A stretch of 5,996 nt of DNA from Chloroflexota bacterium (GTDB taxonomy: Bacteria; Chloroflexota; Dehalococcoidia; SAR202; UBA11138): NCBI GenBank assembly GCA_022561955.1, contig JADFQF010000109.1:1-5996 (forward strand), given 5' to 3'. The notes under the pieces were generated by a model, which saw nothing but the letters and a program-made list of their open reading frames with translations, had not been told where the DNA came from and made no database searches. Both the position numbers and the translations under genes were made by a program. Below, piece by piece: positions 1-4,432 of this stretch (within the stretch, counting starts at the first letter, position 1; each line of letters opens with the position of its first letter).

Positions 1-344
1 GAATCGATCGGATGCTCGACAATCTGCTGGACGTGGAGGAAGTCGGGATCGGGGCGGCGGATCGTCAGGTGGATCTTGTCCTGTGCATCGAATGTGCCGT
101 CCCAGACGACGGACCAGCCTCCGGTGGGCGTCGAAATGACGACCGCGTGAGTGGTAGATCGGGCTTCGATCGTCACGCCTGGGCCCTCGTAGGGTGCGGT
201 CGATGTTGGGGCGTCGGATCCATCGGACATGGTCGAAGTCTGGGTCTGGGCGCACCCCGACGCGAGCATGGCAAACATGGCTGAGACGAGGCTGACGAGC
301 GAGAGGGGCTTGGCTTTCATGGTTTTCATTTCGGGAGCTTTCAT
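1..344 (-). CDS. Putative lipoprotein, C-terminus cut by the window edge
   Basis: This minus-strand frame is open from an ATG at 344 to the left edge (114 codons, no stop). Its N-terminus is a typical bacterial lipoprotein signal: lysines at residues 7, 10 and 12, a hydrophobic stretch at about 14-28, then LASGC with the cysteine at residue 31. The protein is therefore expected to be exported, lipidated on that cysteine and membrane-anchored. A Thr/Ser-rich linker (about 33-50) follows, then a beta-rich segment (VTIEARSTTHAVVISTPTGG, then WSVVWDGTF) that I do not recognise. In-frame ATGs also occur at 329 and 320. The one at 320 gives the most compact signal peptide (MKAKPLSLVSLVSAMF...), and none has a clear Shine-Dalgarno sequence. 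The gene diverges from the membrane protein at 432. The plus-strand frame over the same bases has no comparable features and is taken as its shadow. Function is unknown. Confidence 0.72.
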   Translation of the reverse strand, partial: MKAPEMKTMKAKPLSLVSLVSAMFAMLASGCAQTQTSTMSDGSDAPTSTAPYEGPGVTIEARSTTHAVVISTPTGGWSVVWDGTFDAQDKIHLTIRRPDPDFLHVQQIVEHPID

Positions 345-378
345 CGTTAGTTCGGTTCAGATCGAACGCAGCGGCAAG

Positions 379-399
379 TGCCCGGTATGGTAACGGGCA
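379..399. repeat. Small inverted repeat between divergent genes
   Basis: TGCCCG at 379-384 and CGGGCA at 394-399 form a perfect 6-bp inverted repeat around a 9-base loop. It lies in the 87-base gap between the divergent lipoprotein and membrane-protein starts. It could be an operator or an mRNA hairpin. At this length in GC-rich DNA it may equally be chance. No promoter boxes stand out in the gap. Confidence 0.25.
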
Positions 400-431
400 A
401 AGCCACCTCGCGTGCGGGCTGATCAAGGACG

Positions 432-1001
432 ATGATGCAACAAGATGGACCCATCCAGACAGGATCCGGGCAAACAGGATCCGGGGAGGCGGGTTCCGGG
501 CAGGCGGGATCCGAACAATCAGGATCCGGAGGGCCTGGATCCGGGGGGCGGGGACCCGTGCGGGACTTTTTGCAGAGGTTTCGTGCGCAGCCCGGGTTGC
601 TGGCGGTACTGGCGTGCGTTTTGGGGCTGGGGCTGTTGCTCGGCAGTGCATGGATGATTCGGGTGATATCGGGGGGCCAGAGCGTTGCCCAGACGCTCGC
701 GCCAGAGCCTGTCATCAGGGTACGGATCATGCGGGACGTCGCAGAGGTGGTGATTGGCGAGCCGCCACAGATCAAGGTCGGGCTGGTGGCGCTGATAATC
801 GTCCTCAGCGCCATTCACGGCTTCGTGCTGGGCCCGCGAATCGTCGGGGCGCTCGAGCGGGCAAGGAGCGGTGGCGGCGAGCCTTCGCGCGGTCTGGTGA
901 GAGGCAGGCTTGGACTGGTCTGGCTGGCCCGTTTCAACCTTCTGCTGGTGCTGGCTATCGTTGCCCTGGCGATCGTCATGACCAGGGGTTTTCCTGCCTG
1001 A
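432..1001 (+). CDS. Small membrane protein with Gly/Ser pentapeptide-repeat N-terminus and three TM helices
   Basis: This 189-codon frame starts at tandem ATGs (432 and 435). AAGGA at 425-429 sits five bases before the second ATG, so 435 may be the true start. Residues 10-39 are a low-complexity tail of five-residue units (TGSGQ, TGSGE, AGSGQ, AGSEQ, SGSGG, PGSGG). Three hydrophobic segments follow at about 56-79, 116-134 and 160-183. Between the second and third is a basic loop, GPRIVGALERARSGGG, and His129 lies within the second segment. The pattern of helix, then H-x-F-V-L-G-P-R, Arg-rich loop and helix loosely recalls the C-terminal part of CopD-like or related small integral membrane proteins. 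That is only a resemblance, and no function is assigned. The gene diverges from the lipoprotein and converges on the minus-strand gene ending at 1054. Confidence 0.6.
   Translation: MMQQDGPIQTGSGQTGSGEAGSGQAGSEQSGSGGPGSGGRGPVRDFLQRFRAQPGLLAVLACVLGLGLLLGSAWMIRVISGGQSVAQTLAPEPVIRVRIMRDVAEVVIGEPPQIKVGLVALIIVLSAIHGFVLGPRIVGALERARSGGGEPSRGLVRGRLGLVWLARFNLLLVLAIVALAIVMTRGFPA
462..557 (+). repeat. 15-bp tandem repeat with GGATCC core inside a coding region
   Basis: GGATCC or a one-to-two-base variant recurs every 15 bases at 462, 477, 492 (GGTTCC), 507, 522, 537 and 552 (GGACCC). The unit is five codons, so copy-number changes keep the reading frame. It encodes the Gly/Ser pentapeptide tail of the membrane protein starting at 432. 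Units have diverged in the other nine bases, so the array is not fresh. Confidence 0.8.
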
Positions 1002-1053
1002 GTCCGGTCTGCAGAGAAGTTGCGAGCTTCCGGTCCACCAGCGGCAACGATTC

Positions 1054-1533
1054 TCAAGGGGCGTTTCCGTCTCCACGGGATTCCCTCGCCTTGTACCATC
1101 GCCAAAGCTGGTATACCGTCGGTTCGTACTTGGCCCAAAAGGGGTGATCGCTCTGAGACCAGTGGCCCGGGCTGAACACGTGTGGCGTCAAACGCCTTCT
1201 ATTGAACTTGACGGAGGCGCGGTAGGTTATGAGGTAGGCAAGGTAATTCGTCGTGTTTCCTACCTGGTCCAACGCCATGTGGCTGATATATCCCAGGAGA
1301 GCTGCCAGAAACAGCGGACTGTTGAAATAGGCGAAGAGCGCGAAAACACCAATCGCTGCGAACTCCCATGCGTGAAAGGGTCTCAGCATATGTCGGGGGC
1401 GGCCCTCGTCCACGCCGTCGAAGACGTCCACCAGGTGATCGACGTCCGTCAGGACTCCCACGGCCACGGCGACGGGTACCGCCCAGGGCTCGCCGGTCGC
1501 GGCCCAAACGGCGCCTCCGAGCCCGCCCGACAC
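1054..1533 (-). CDS. Membrane-bound metal-dependent hydrolase-like protein (DUF457/YdjM-like), 5' end probably frameshifted
   Basis: The clean open frame is 159 codons from a GTG at 1533 to TGA at 1054. It carries TDVDH at about residues 29-33, FHAWEF at about 53-58 and GYISHMALDQ at about 81-90. These Asp/His-rich motifs sit at the edges of hydrophobic segments (about 18-28, 57-68, 72-83). This is the arrangement of the small membrane-associated hydrolases of the DUF457/YdjM type, whose substrate is generally unknown. The same frame reads family-like residues upstream of the GTG (SLGPVIHTI) until a stop at 1570-1572. A second frame supplies MFDITRS from an ATG at 1582. A 4-bp tandem duplication at 1558-1565 separates the two, so the intended protein probably starts at 1582. 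The gene follows the HAD gene by 56 bases on the same strand, which suggests co-transcription. Either the GTG is used or the copy is damaged. Confidence 0.65.
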   Translation of the reverse strand: MSGGLGGAVWAATGEPWAVPVAVAVGVLTDVDHLVDVFDGVDEGRPRHMLRPFHAWEFAAIGVFALFAYFNSPLFLAALLGYISHMALDQVGNTTNYLAYLITYRASVKFNRRRLTPHVFSPGHWSQSDHPFWAKYEPTVYQLWRWYKARESRGDGNAP

Positions 1534-1557
1534 GATGGTATGGATTACCGGCCCCAG

Positions 1558-1565
1558 CGACCGAC
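1558..1565 (-). other. CGAC tandem duplication, likely frameshift at the start of the hydrolase-like gene
   Basis: The plus strand reads CGACCGAC (GTCGGTCG on the coding strand). Removing one 4-base copy joins the ATG at 1582 to the main frame and gives MFDITRSLGPVIHTIVSGGL, a natural-looking N-terminus. With both copies present the ATG-initiated frame diverges into arginine-rich nonsense. Confidence 0.55.
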
Positions 1566-1638
1566 CTCGTTATATCGAACATCAGCTCGCGAAGCCCTGG
1601 TGCCGCTCGATGGCCGGGGGGAATCCGTGCCTACGGCG

Positions 1639-2316
1639 CTAGGGAAGAACGATTTCACGTATTTCGTACGCATGGTCGAACACGTAGTCCGGCTTTCTCT
1701 GTTCAAAGGGCCACTCCTGACCGTTGTGTAGCCACGCCGTCGGCATTCCCAAGTCCTTGGCTCCGAGGATGTCCGCCTCGGGATTGTCGCCGACGAACAG
1801 CGTGGAGGCGGGGCTGGCCTGAAGCTGCGAAAGGGCCTTCTCGAAGATGCGCGGGTCCGGCTTAGCAACGCCGGCCTCCTCGGATATCACGATCGTCCCG
1901 ACGAGCCCGTCCAGACCCGACTCACGTATCTTGTTGGACTGCATTACCGTGCCGCCGTTAGTCACGATGCCCGTGGGAAAATCTGCGTCCTGCAGGTCCT
2001 CCAGCAGGGCCCTGTTCTGAGGCTCCAGGACAAGGAGCCTCGGGAAGGACTCGACGAAGACTTGCATCGCCTGCTGAACGTCTCGAAATACGCCGGGCCA
2101 CCGGCTCAATATGTTCTTGAAGAGGTTATCCCTTGAACCCATGCCCTTCGAGTCCCAGTCCAGCATCAGCTCCACGGCTTCTTGCTCGGAATGGGTATCG
2201 CTCATGGCGCCGCTGGTGTGGTACAGCTCCCGGCAGAAGCTCTCGAAGCCCAGGTCGCGGTCCAGCAGGGTGTTGTCAAGGTCGAACAGGACGGAAGTTA
2301 TTGGCGGATGGTTCAT
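1639..2316 (-). CDS. HAD-superfamily hydrolase (subfamily IA phosphatase-like)
   Basis: This 225-residue protein has all four HAD motifs in order. Motif I is FDLDNTLLD, with nucleophile Asp12 and acid/base Asp14. Motif II is Thr119 in GIVTNGG, motif III is Lys152 in VAKPDPRIF, and motif IV is FVGDNPEAD, with Asp177 and Asp182 as magnesium ligands. An alpha-helical C1-type cap lies between motifs I and II (about residues 20-95), as in phosphoglycolate-phosphatase, YjjG and haloacid-dehalogenase relatives. Length is normal for the family. It should be a soluble cytoplasmic phosphatase acting on a small phosphorylated metabolite or nucleotide; the substrate cannot be read from sequence. It starts 13 bases after the stop of the zinc-ribbon gene. 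The only Shine-Dalgarno-like GAGGAG (2333-2338) is the end of that gene, 16 bases from the ATG, so translation is probably coupled. Confidence 0.92.
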   Translation of the reverse strand: MNHPPITSVLFDLDNTLLDRDLGFESFCRELYHTSGAMSDTHSEQEAVELMLDWDSKGMGSRDNLFKNILSRWPGVFRDVQQAMQVFVESFPRLLVLEPQNRALLEDLQDADFPTGIVTNGGTVMQSNKIRESGLDGLVGTIVISEEAGVAKPDPRIFEKALSQLQASPASTLFVGDNPEADILGAKDLGMPTAWLHNGQEWPFEQRKPDYVFDHAYEIREIVLP

Positions 2317-2329
2317 GGTAAGGCGGGGC

Positions 2330-2686
2330 CTACTCCTCGAAGGCCTCCACCCAGCAGCGCTTGAACACTCCGAACCGGGTGTTGCTCCCGCCGTTCAAGG
2401 ATACGACGTCGACCAGCTCCCAGCCCTTCTCGCCCATGCGGCCCAAGAGCTGAGTAGTGTATGTCAGGCTGCCGTCGTCATCGTCCGTCTTCAGCCGAAT
2501 CACCTCGTACTCCCACACGGGCAGGCCGGGGGGCAGGTCGAGATCGTCGACGAAGTCGAGCTGGTCCAGCTCTTCCTGCGTGACGTTGGCCCAGCTGTCG
2601 TCCGGGATAAGCCCCTGGCACTCCTCGCACGTCGATTCCGATGCGAACGAATAGGCCCCACAATCCTGACAAAAGTAAATCTTCAT
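2330..2686 (-). CDS. Zinc-ribbon protein with DUF4177-like C-terminal domain
   Basis: This 118-residue protein starts at the ATG at 2686. The frame can be extended to a TTG at 2776, but those 30 residues show nothing conserved and the ATG places the cysteine motif at the N-terminus. A short zinc ribbon comes first, with Cys6/Cys9 (CQDC) and Cys20/Cys23 (CEEC). An acidic linker (about 29-50) follows. The C-terminal part has WEYEVIRLKT (58-67), LLGRMGEKGWELVDVVSL (80-97) and FGVFKR (105-110). The pattern Y-x-V, L-x-x-x-G-x-x-GWELV and F-x-FKR is that of the small DUF4177 domain, whose function is unknown. It is the first gene of an apparent operon with the HAD hydrolase (13-base gap). There is no strong Shine-Dalgarno: GGAG lies about 17 bases upstream, and AGAG abuts the ATG. 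A regulatory or adaptor role is possible but not shown. Confidence 0.82.
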   Translation of the reverse strand: MKIYFCQDCGAYSFASESTCEECQGLIPDDSWANVTQEELDQLDFVDDLDLPPGLPVWEYEVIRLKTDDDDGSLTYTTQLLGRMGEKGWELVDVVSLNGGSNTRFGVFKRCWVEAFEE

Positions 2687-2720
2687 CTCTGTGCTAATCA
2701 AGCTCCCATAGAACGTTAGA

Positions 2721-2736
2721 GTCCTGAAGGCAGGAC
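2721..2736 (-). promoter_or_regulatory. Short hairpin in the leader of the zinc-ribbon/HAD operon
   Basis: GTCCTG (2721-2726) and CAGGAC (2731-2736) are a perfect 6-bp inverted repeat with a 4-base loop. It lies 34 bases upstream of the ATG at 2686, inside the expected 5' leader. There is no following T-run, so it is not a classical terminator. It may be a translational control element or chance. Confidence 0.3.
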
Positions 2737-2827
2737 AAGCGGATGGTTGGCTCTTCGTGGAAACCGAGGTCTTCAACGCGTACGTAACCGTTTATCATGA
2801 GCGACGCTCGAAGAAGTTCATACTTTG

Positions 2828-2856
2828 ATTATAATCCAGTGTGAAATCCGGCACAA
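2828..2856 (-). promoter_or_regulatory. Candidate sigma-70-type promoter for the zinc-ribbon/HAD operon
   Basis: On the minus strand a perfect TATAAT lies at 2833-2828. Seventeen bases upstream is TTGTGC (2856-2851), which matches only the first three bases of the -35 consensus. Transcription would start near 2821 and give a leader of about 135 bases before the ATG at 2686. The site is in the intergenic gap downstream of the SnoaL-like gene. The AT-rich core also contains TATAAT on the plus strand, but no plus-strand gene follows. Confidence 0.42.
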
Positions 2857-2881
2857 CCTGAGCTGACGACATGTTTTTCGG

Positions 2882-3281
2882 CTATCGGATTTCCTTGTCG
2901 TAAAGCGCAGTCTCGACCAGGGCGGTATCGAGATATTCGGTGATGGAGCTGATCCTCCCGCCGTCGAATTTGAAGACGAAGGCGTAACGATTGTTGTATT
3001 CGCGGCCCGTCCGTGAGCGCATAACCCCTTCACAGGCATACCACCGCGTCGCCCTCCTGGATGAGCTCCGCGACGCTCATACGCGGCCCCGGCTCGATGA
3101 GGGACCCGAAGTGCTCCATGTGCGCCCTAACGCCTTCCACGCCTCGGTGAACGCCCGATACGCCCGTGGCGCCGGTCACCGTAAAAACCGCGTCATCGGC
3201 AAGCAGTGCGAGCTGTGAGTCCAGGTCGCCGTTGTCCAGACCCTCCCAGAATTTCCTCACGGTGTCCTTCTTCTCGTTCAT
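2882..3281 (-). pseudogene. SnoaL/NTF2-like fold protein, interrupted by a frameshift
   Basis: The start is an ATG at 3281 with a strong Shine-Dalgarno (GGGAGG at 3294-3289, 7 bases away). The first frame gives 83 residues: helix NEKKDTVRKFWEGLDNGDLD, then LALLADDAVFTVTG, HRGVEGVRAHMEHF and VAELIQEGDAVV. It then stops at 3030-3032. A shift of one base near 3038 continues the same fold: ACEGVMRSRTGREYNNRYAF, then VFKFDGGRISSITEYLDT and a natural end at TAG 2882-2884. Together they make about 132 residues, the normal length for a SnoaL-like domain (cone-shaped alpha+beta fold). Family members include small-molecule isomerases, dehydratases and many proteins of unknown role. The frame break is either a one-base insertion (or two-base loss) in the genome or a sequencing error. 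If real, the protein loses its C-terminal strands and is probably inactive. Confidence 0.8.
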
Positions 3282-3288
3282 AATATTA

Positions 3289-3294
3289 CCTCCC
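3289..3294 (-). promoter_or_regulatory. Ribosome binding site of the SnoaL-like gene
   Basis: The coding strand reads GGGAGG followed by a 7-base AT-rich spacer and ATG. It is the strongest Shine-Dalgarno in the window and fixes the start at 3281. Confidence 0.75.
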
Positions 3295-3332
3295 GTACAA
3301 GCAAAAAAGCCCGCAATGGCGTGGTCTGATAT

Positions 3333-3431
3333 CTAGTACCTAGTTCCAGAAAAACGCGAACAAATCAAGGCCACTGCACCCCGTAATACAGCGCTGTATA
3401 AGTAACGCGGACTTTCGGAACCAAGTACTAG
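3333..3431. repeat. Inverted-repeat region with central 14-bp palindrome
   Basis: CTAGTACCTAGTTCC at 3333-3347 is the reverse complement, with two mismatches, of GGAACCAAGTACTAG at 3417-3431. The 69 bases between the arms contain a perfect 14-bp palindrome, ATACAGCGCTGTAT, at 3386-3399. The region lies 52-150 bases upstream of the SnoaL-like start. It could hold operator sites for that gene, or be a decayed small mobile or extragenic palindromic element. No coding sequence is evident in 3282-3466. Confidence 0.5.
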
Positions 3432-3466
3432 TAGCGCCGGCCACTACTGCTCGATTCTTCGCCGCC

Positions 3467-3925
3467 TCAGGTCGAGCGTCTACCCGGGTCGCCCAGACGC
3501 ATCAGTCCAAGGATAGCGATTATGGCCAGAACGCCGACGAACGAGAATCCGAGTCCCCAGCCTATCGACTCCGGCGCGACATCCAGAATACCTCCGACGA
3601 TAATCGGGCCTATCACGCCTCCGAGAAAGCCAAGGAACGAGTGGACGGCCAGAGTAGAGCCCAGGTGGCCCTGCTCGGCCACCTCCGTGATGGCCGTCGA
3701 GTATATTGCCGAGTCGGCGGCAATGGCCCATCCGTACACGACGGTGACGGCTATTATGACGGCCCAGGGGAAGCCCGTCATCCAGCCGATCCCCCAGGAG
3801 ATGGCGCCGCTCACGGCGAATATGGCCGCCGCGGAGGTCGCCCGCCCGAACCTGTCCGACAAGATTCCGCCCATGACCGGCCCGAGAGCGCCACCGGCCA
3901 GAGCGATGCCGCCGACGGTCGCGGC
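3467..3925 (-). pseudogene. MFS transporter A, C-terminal fragment only (TM8-TM12)
   Basis: From TGA at 3467 the minus-strand frame reads about 152 transporter-like residues. These are VGGIALAGGALGPVMGGILS (TM8) running into the MFS loop motif GGILSDRFGRA, then TM9 (SAAAIFAVSGAISWGIGW), TM10 (WAVIIAVTVVYGWAIAADSA), the segment YSTAITEVAEQGHLGS, TM11 (SFLGFLGGVIGPIIVGGILD) and TM12 (GLGFSFVGVLAIIAILGLM). A complete MFS protein has about 400 residues and 12 helices, so the first seven helices are missing. Upstream of about 3925 the same frame stays open to 4501, but its residues (Gln/Arg/Asp/His-rich) are the antisense of another MFS gene and not transporter sequence. It is a membrane transport protein by family; the substrate is not readable. 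The C-terminus looks natural. Confidence 0.8.
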
Positions 3926-3927
3926 GG
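3909..3927. other. Head-to-head junction between two MFS fragments
   Basis: Leftward MFS A becomes recognisable at about 3925 and rightward MFS B at about 3923, so their unrelated halves meet within a few bases. CCGCCG (3909-3914) and CGGCGG (3922-3927) form a 6-bp inverted repeat across the joint. The plus frame open from 3641 through this point is antisense to MFS A before the joint and real coding after it. Confidence 0.7.
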
Positions 3928-4423
3928 ATTCAGCGACCTCCTCGACGGATTCCGCTACATCCGGCGCACGCCGACGATCTTCGCGCTGCTGCTCGCAAGC
4001 TTCATCACCTCGCTCCTGGCGATGCCGTACCTGCACATCCTCGCCGGCTACGTCGACGAGGTCTTCGGCGGCGGCCCGGAGCAGCTCGGAATCCTGATCT
4101 CGCTGATCGGGGTCGGGGCGCTGGTGGGAGCGTTGTTCCTCGCTTCGATTCGCGACGGGCGGCGCGGGCTGATTCTGCTGCTCAGCGTGACGCTGATGGG
4201 CGTCGGGCTGATCGGACTCGCCGTCGTCGACTCGTTCTACATGGCGATGCCGGTCATGCTGGTCCTCGGCCTCGGGTCGGCGGGCAGGCAGGCGCTGAGC
4301 AACGTGCTCATCCAGAGCAACGTGGAGGACGCCTACCGCGGGCGTGTGATGTCCGTCTATATGACGCAGTTCAGTGTTATGTCGTTCGGCACCTTCGGGA
4401 TCGGCCTCATCTCGGAGGCCGTT
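3923..4423 (+). pseudogene. MFS transporter B (EntS/MFS_3-like), internal fragment
   Basis: About 167 residues are recognisable: the loop FSDLLDGFRYIRRTP, TM7 (TIFALLLASFITSLLAMPYL), TM8 (LGILISLIGVGALVGALFLA), a short basic loop (IRDGRRG), TM9 (LILLLSVTLMGVGLIGLAVV), TM10 (MPVMLVLGLGSAGRQALSNV), the conserved VEDAYRGRVMSVYM loop, and the start of TM11 (FSVMSFGTFGIGLISEAV). This matches the C-terminal half of the MFS_3 group, which includes enterobactin-exporter-like EntS proteins. There is no N-terminal half and no start codon of its own. The rest of TM11 and TM12 are replaced after 4423 by unrelated soluble sequence. The stretch is therefore broken at both ends. It differs in sequence from MFS A, so the pair is not an inverted duplication of one gene. 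Confidence 0.82.
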
Positions 4424-4432
4424 CGGGAGAGA
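4415..4432 (+). other. In-frame junction MFS B to ROK-like protein
   Basis: Transporter residues stop at Glu-Ala-Val (4415-4423), where family members continue into TM11/TM12. From Arg-Glu-Arg (4424 on) the protein is charged and soluble. The frame is kept across the joint, so the fusion looks like one long gene. Confidence 0.6.

Noticed and set aside
12..284. 90-codon plus-strand frame at the left end
   Set aside because: It is the shadow of the minus-strand lipoprotein frame, which has a proper lipoprotein signal.
1002..1053. Bidirectional terminator or chimeric joint between the convergent genes
   Set aside because: No stem-loop with a T-run and no broken gene on either side; both genes end naturally here.
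2687..2776. N-terminal extension of the zinc-ribbon protein to a TTG start
   Set aside because: The added residues look random. The ATG at 2686 puts the CxxC ribbon at the N-terminus as expected, and the region serves better as a leader.
3296..3320. Possible terminator (GGGC followed by a T-run on the minus strand) upstream of the SnoaL-like gene
   Set aside because: There is a T-run but no convincing GC-rich stem before it.
3641..3922. N-terminal ~94 codons of the long plus-strand frame as part of a real 625-residue protein
   Set aside because: These codons are exactly antisense to the MFS A helices. Their Gly/Asp/Arg/His-rich composition shows no transporter or other domain features.
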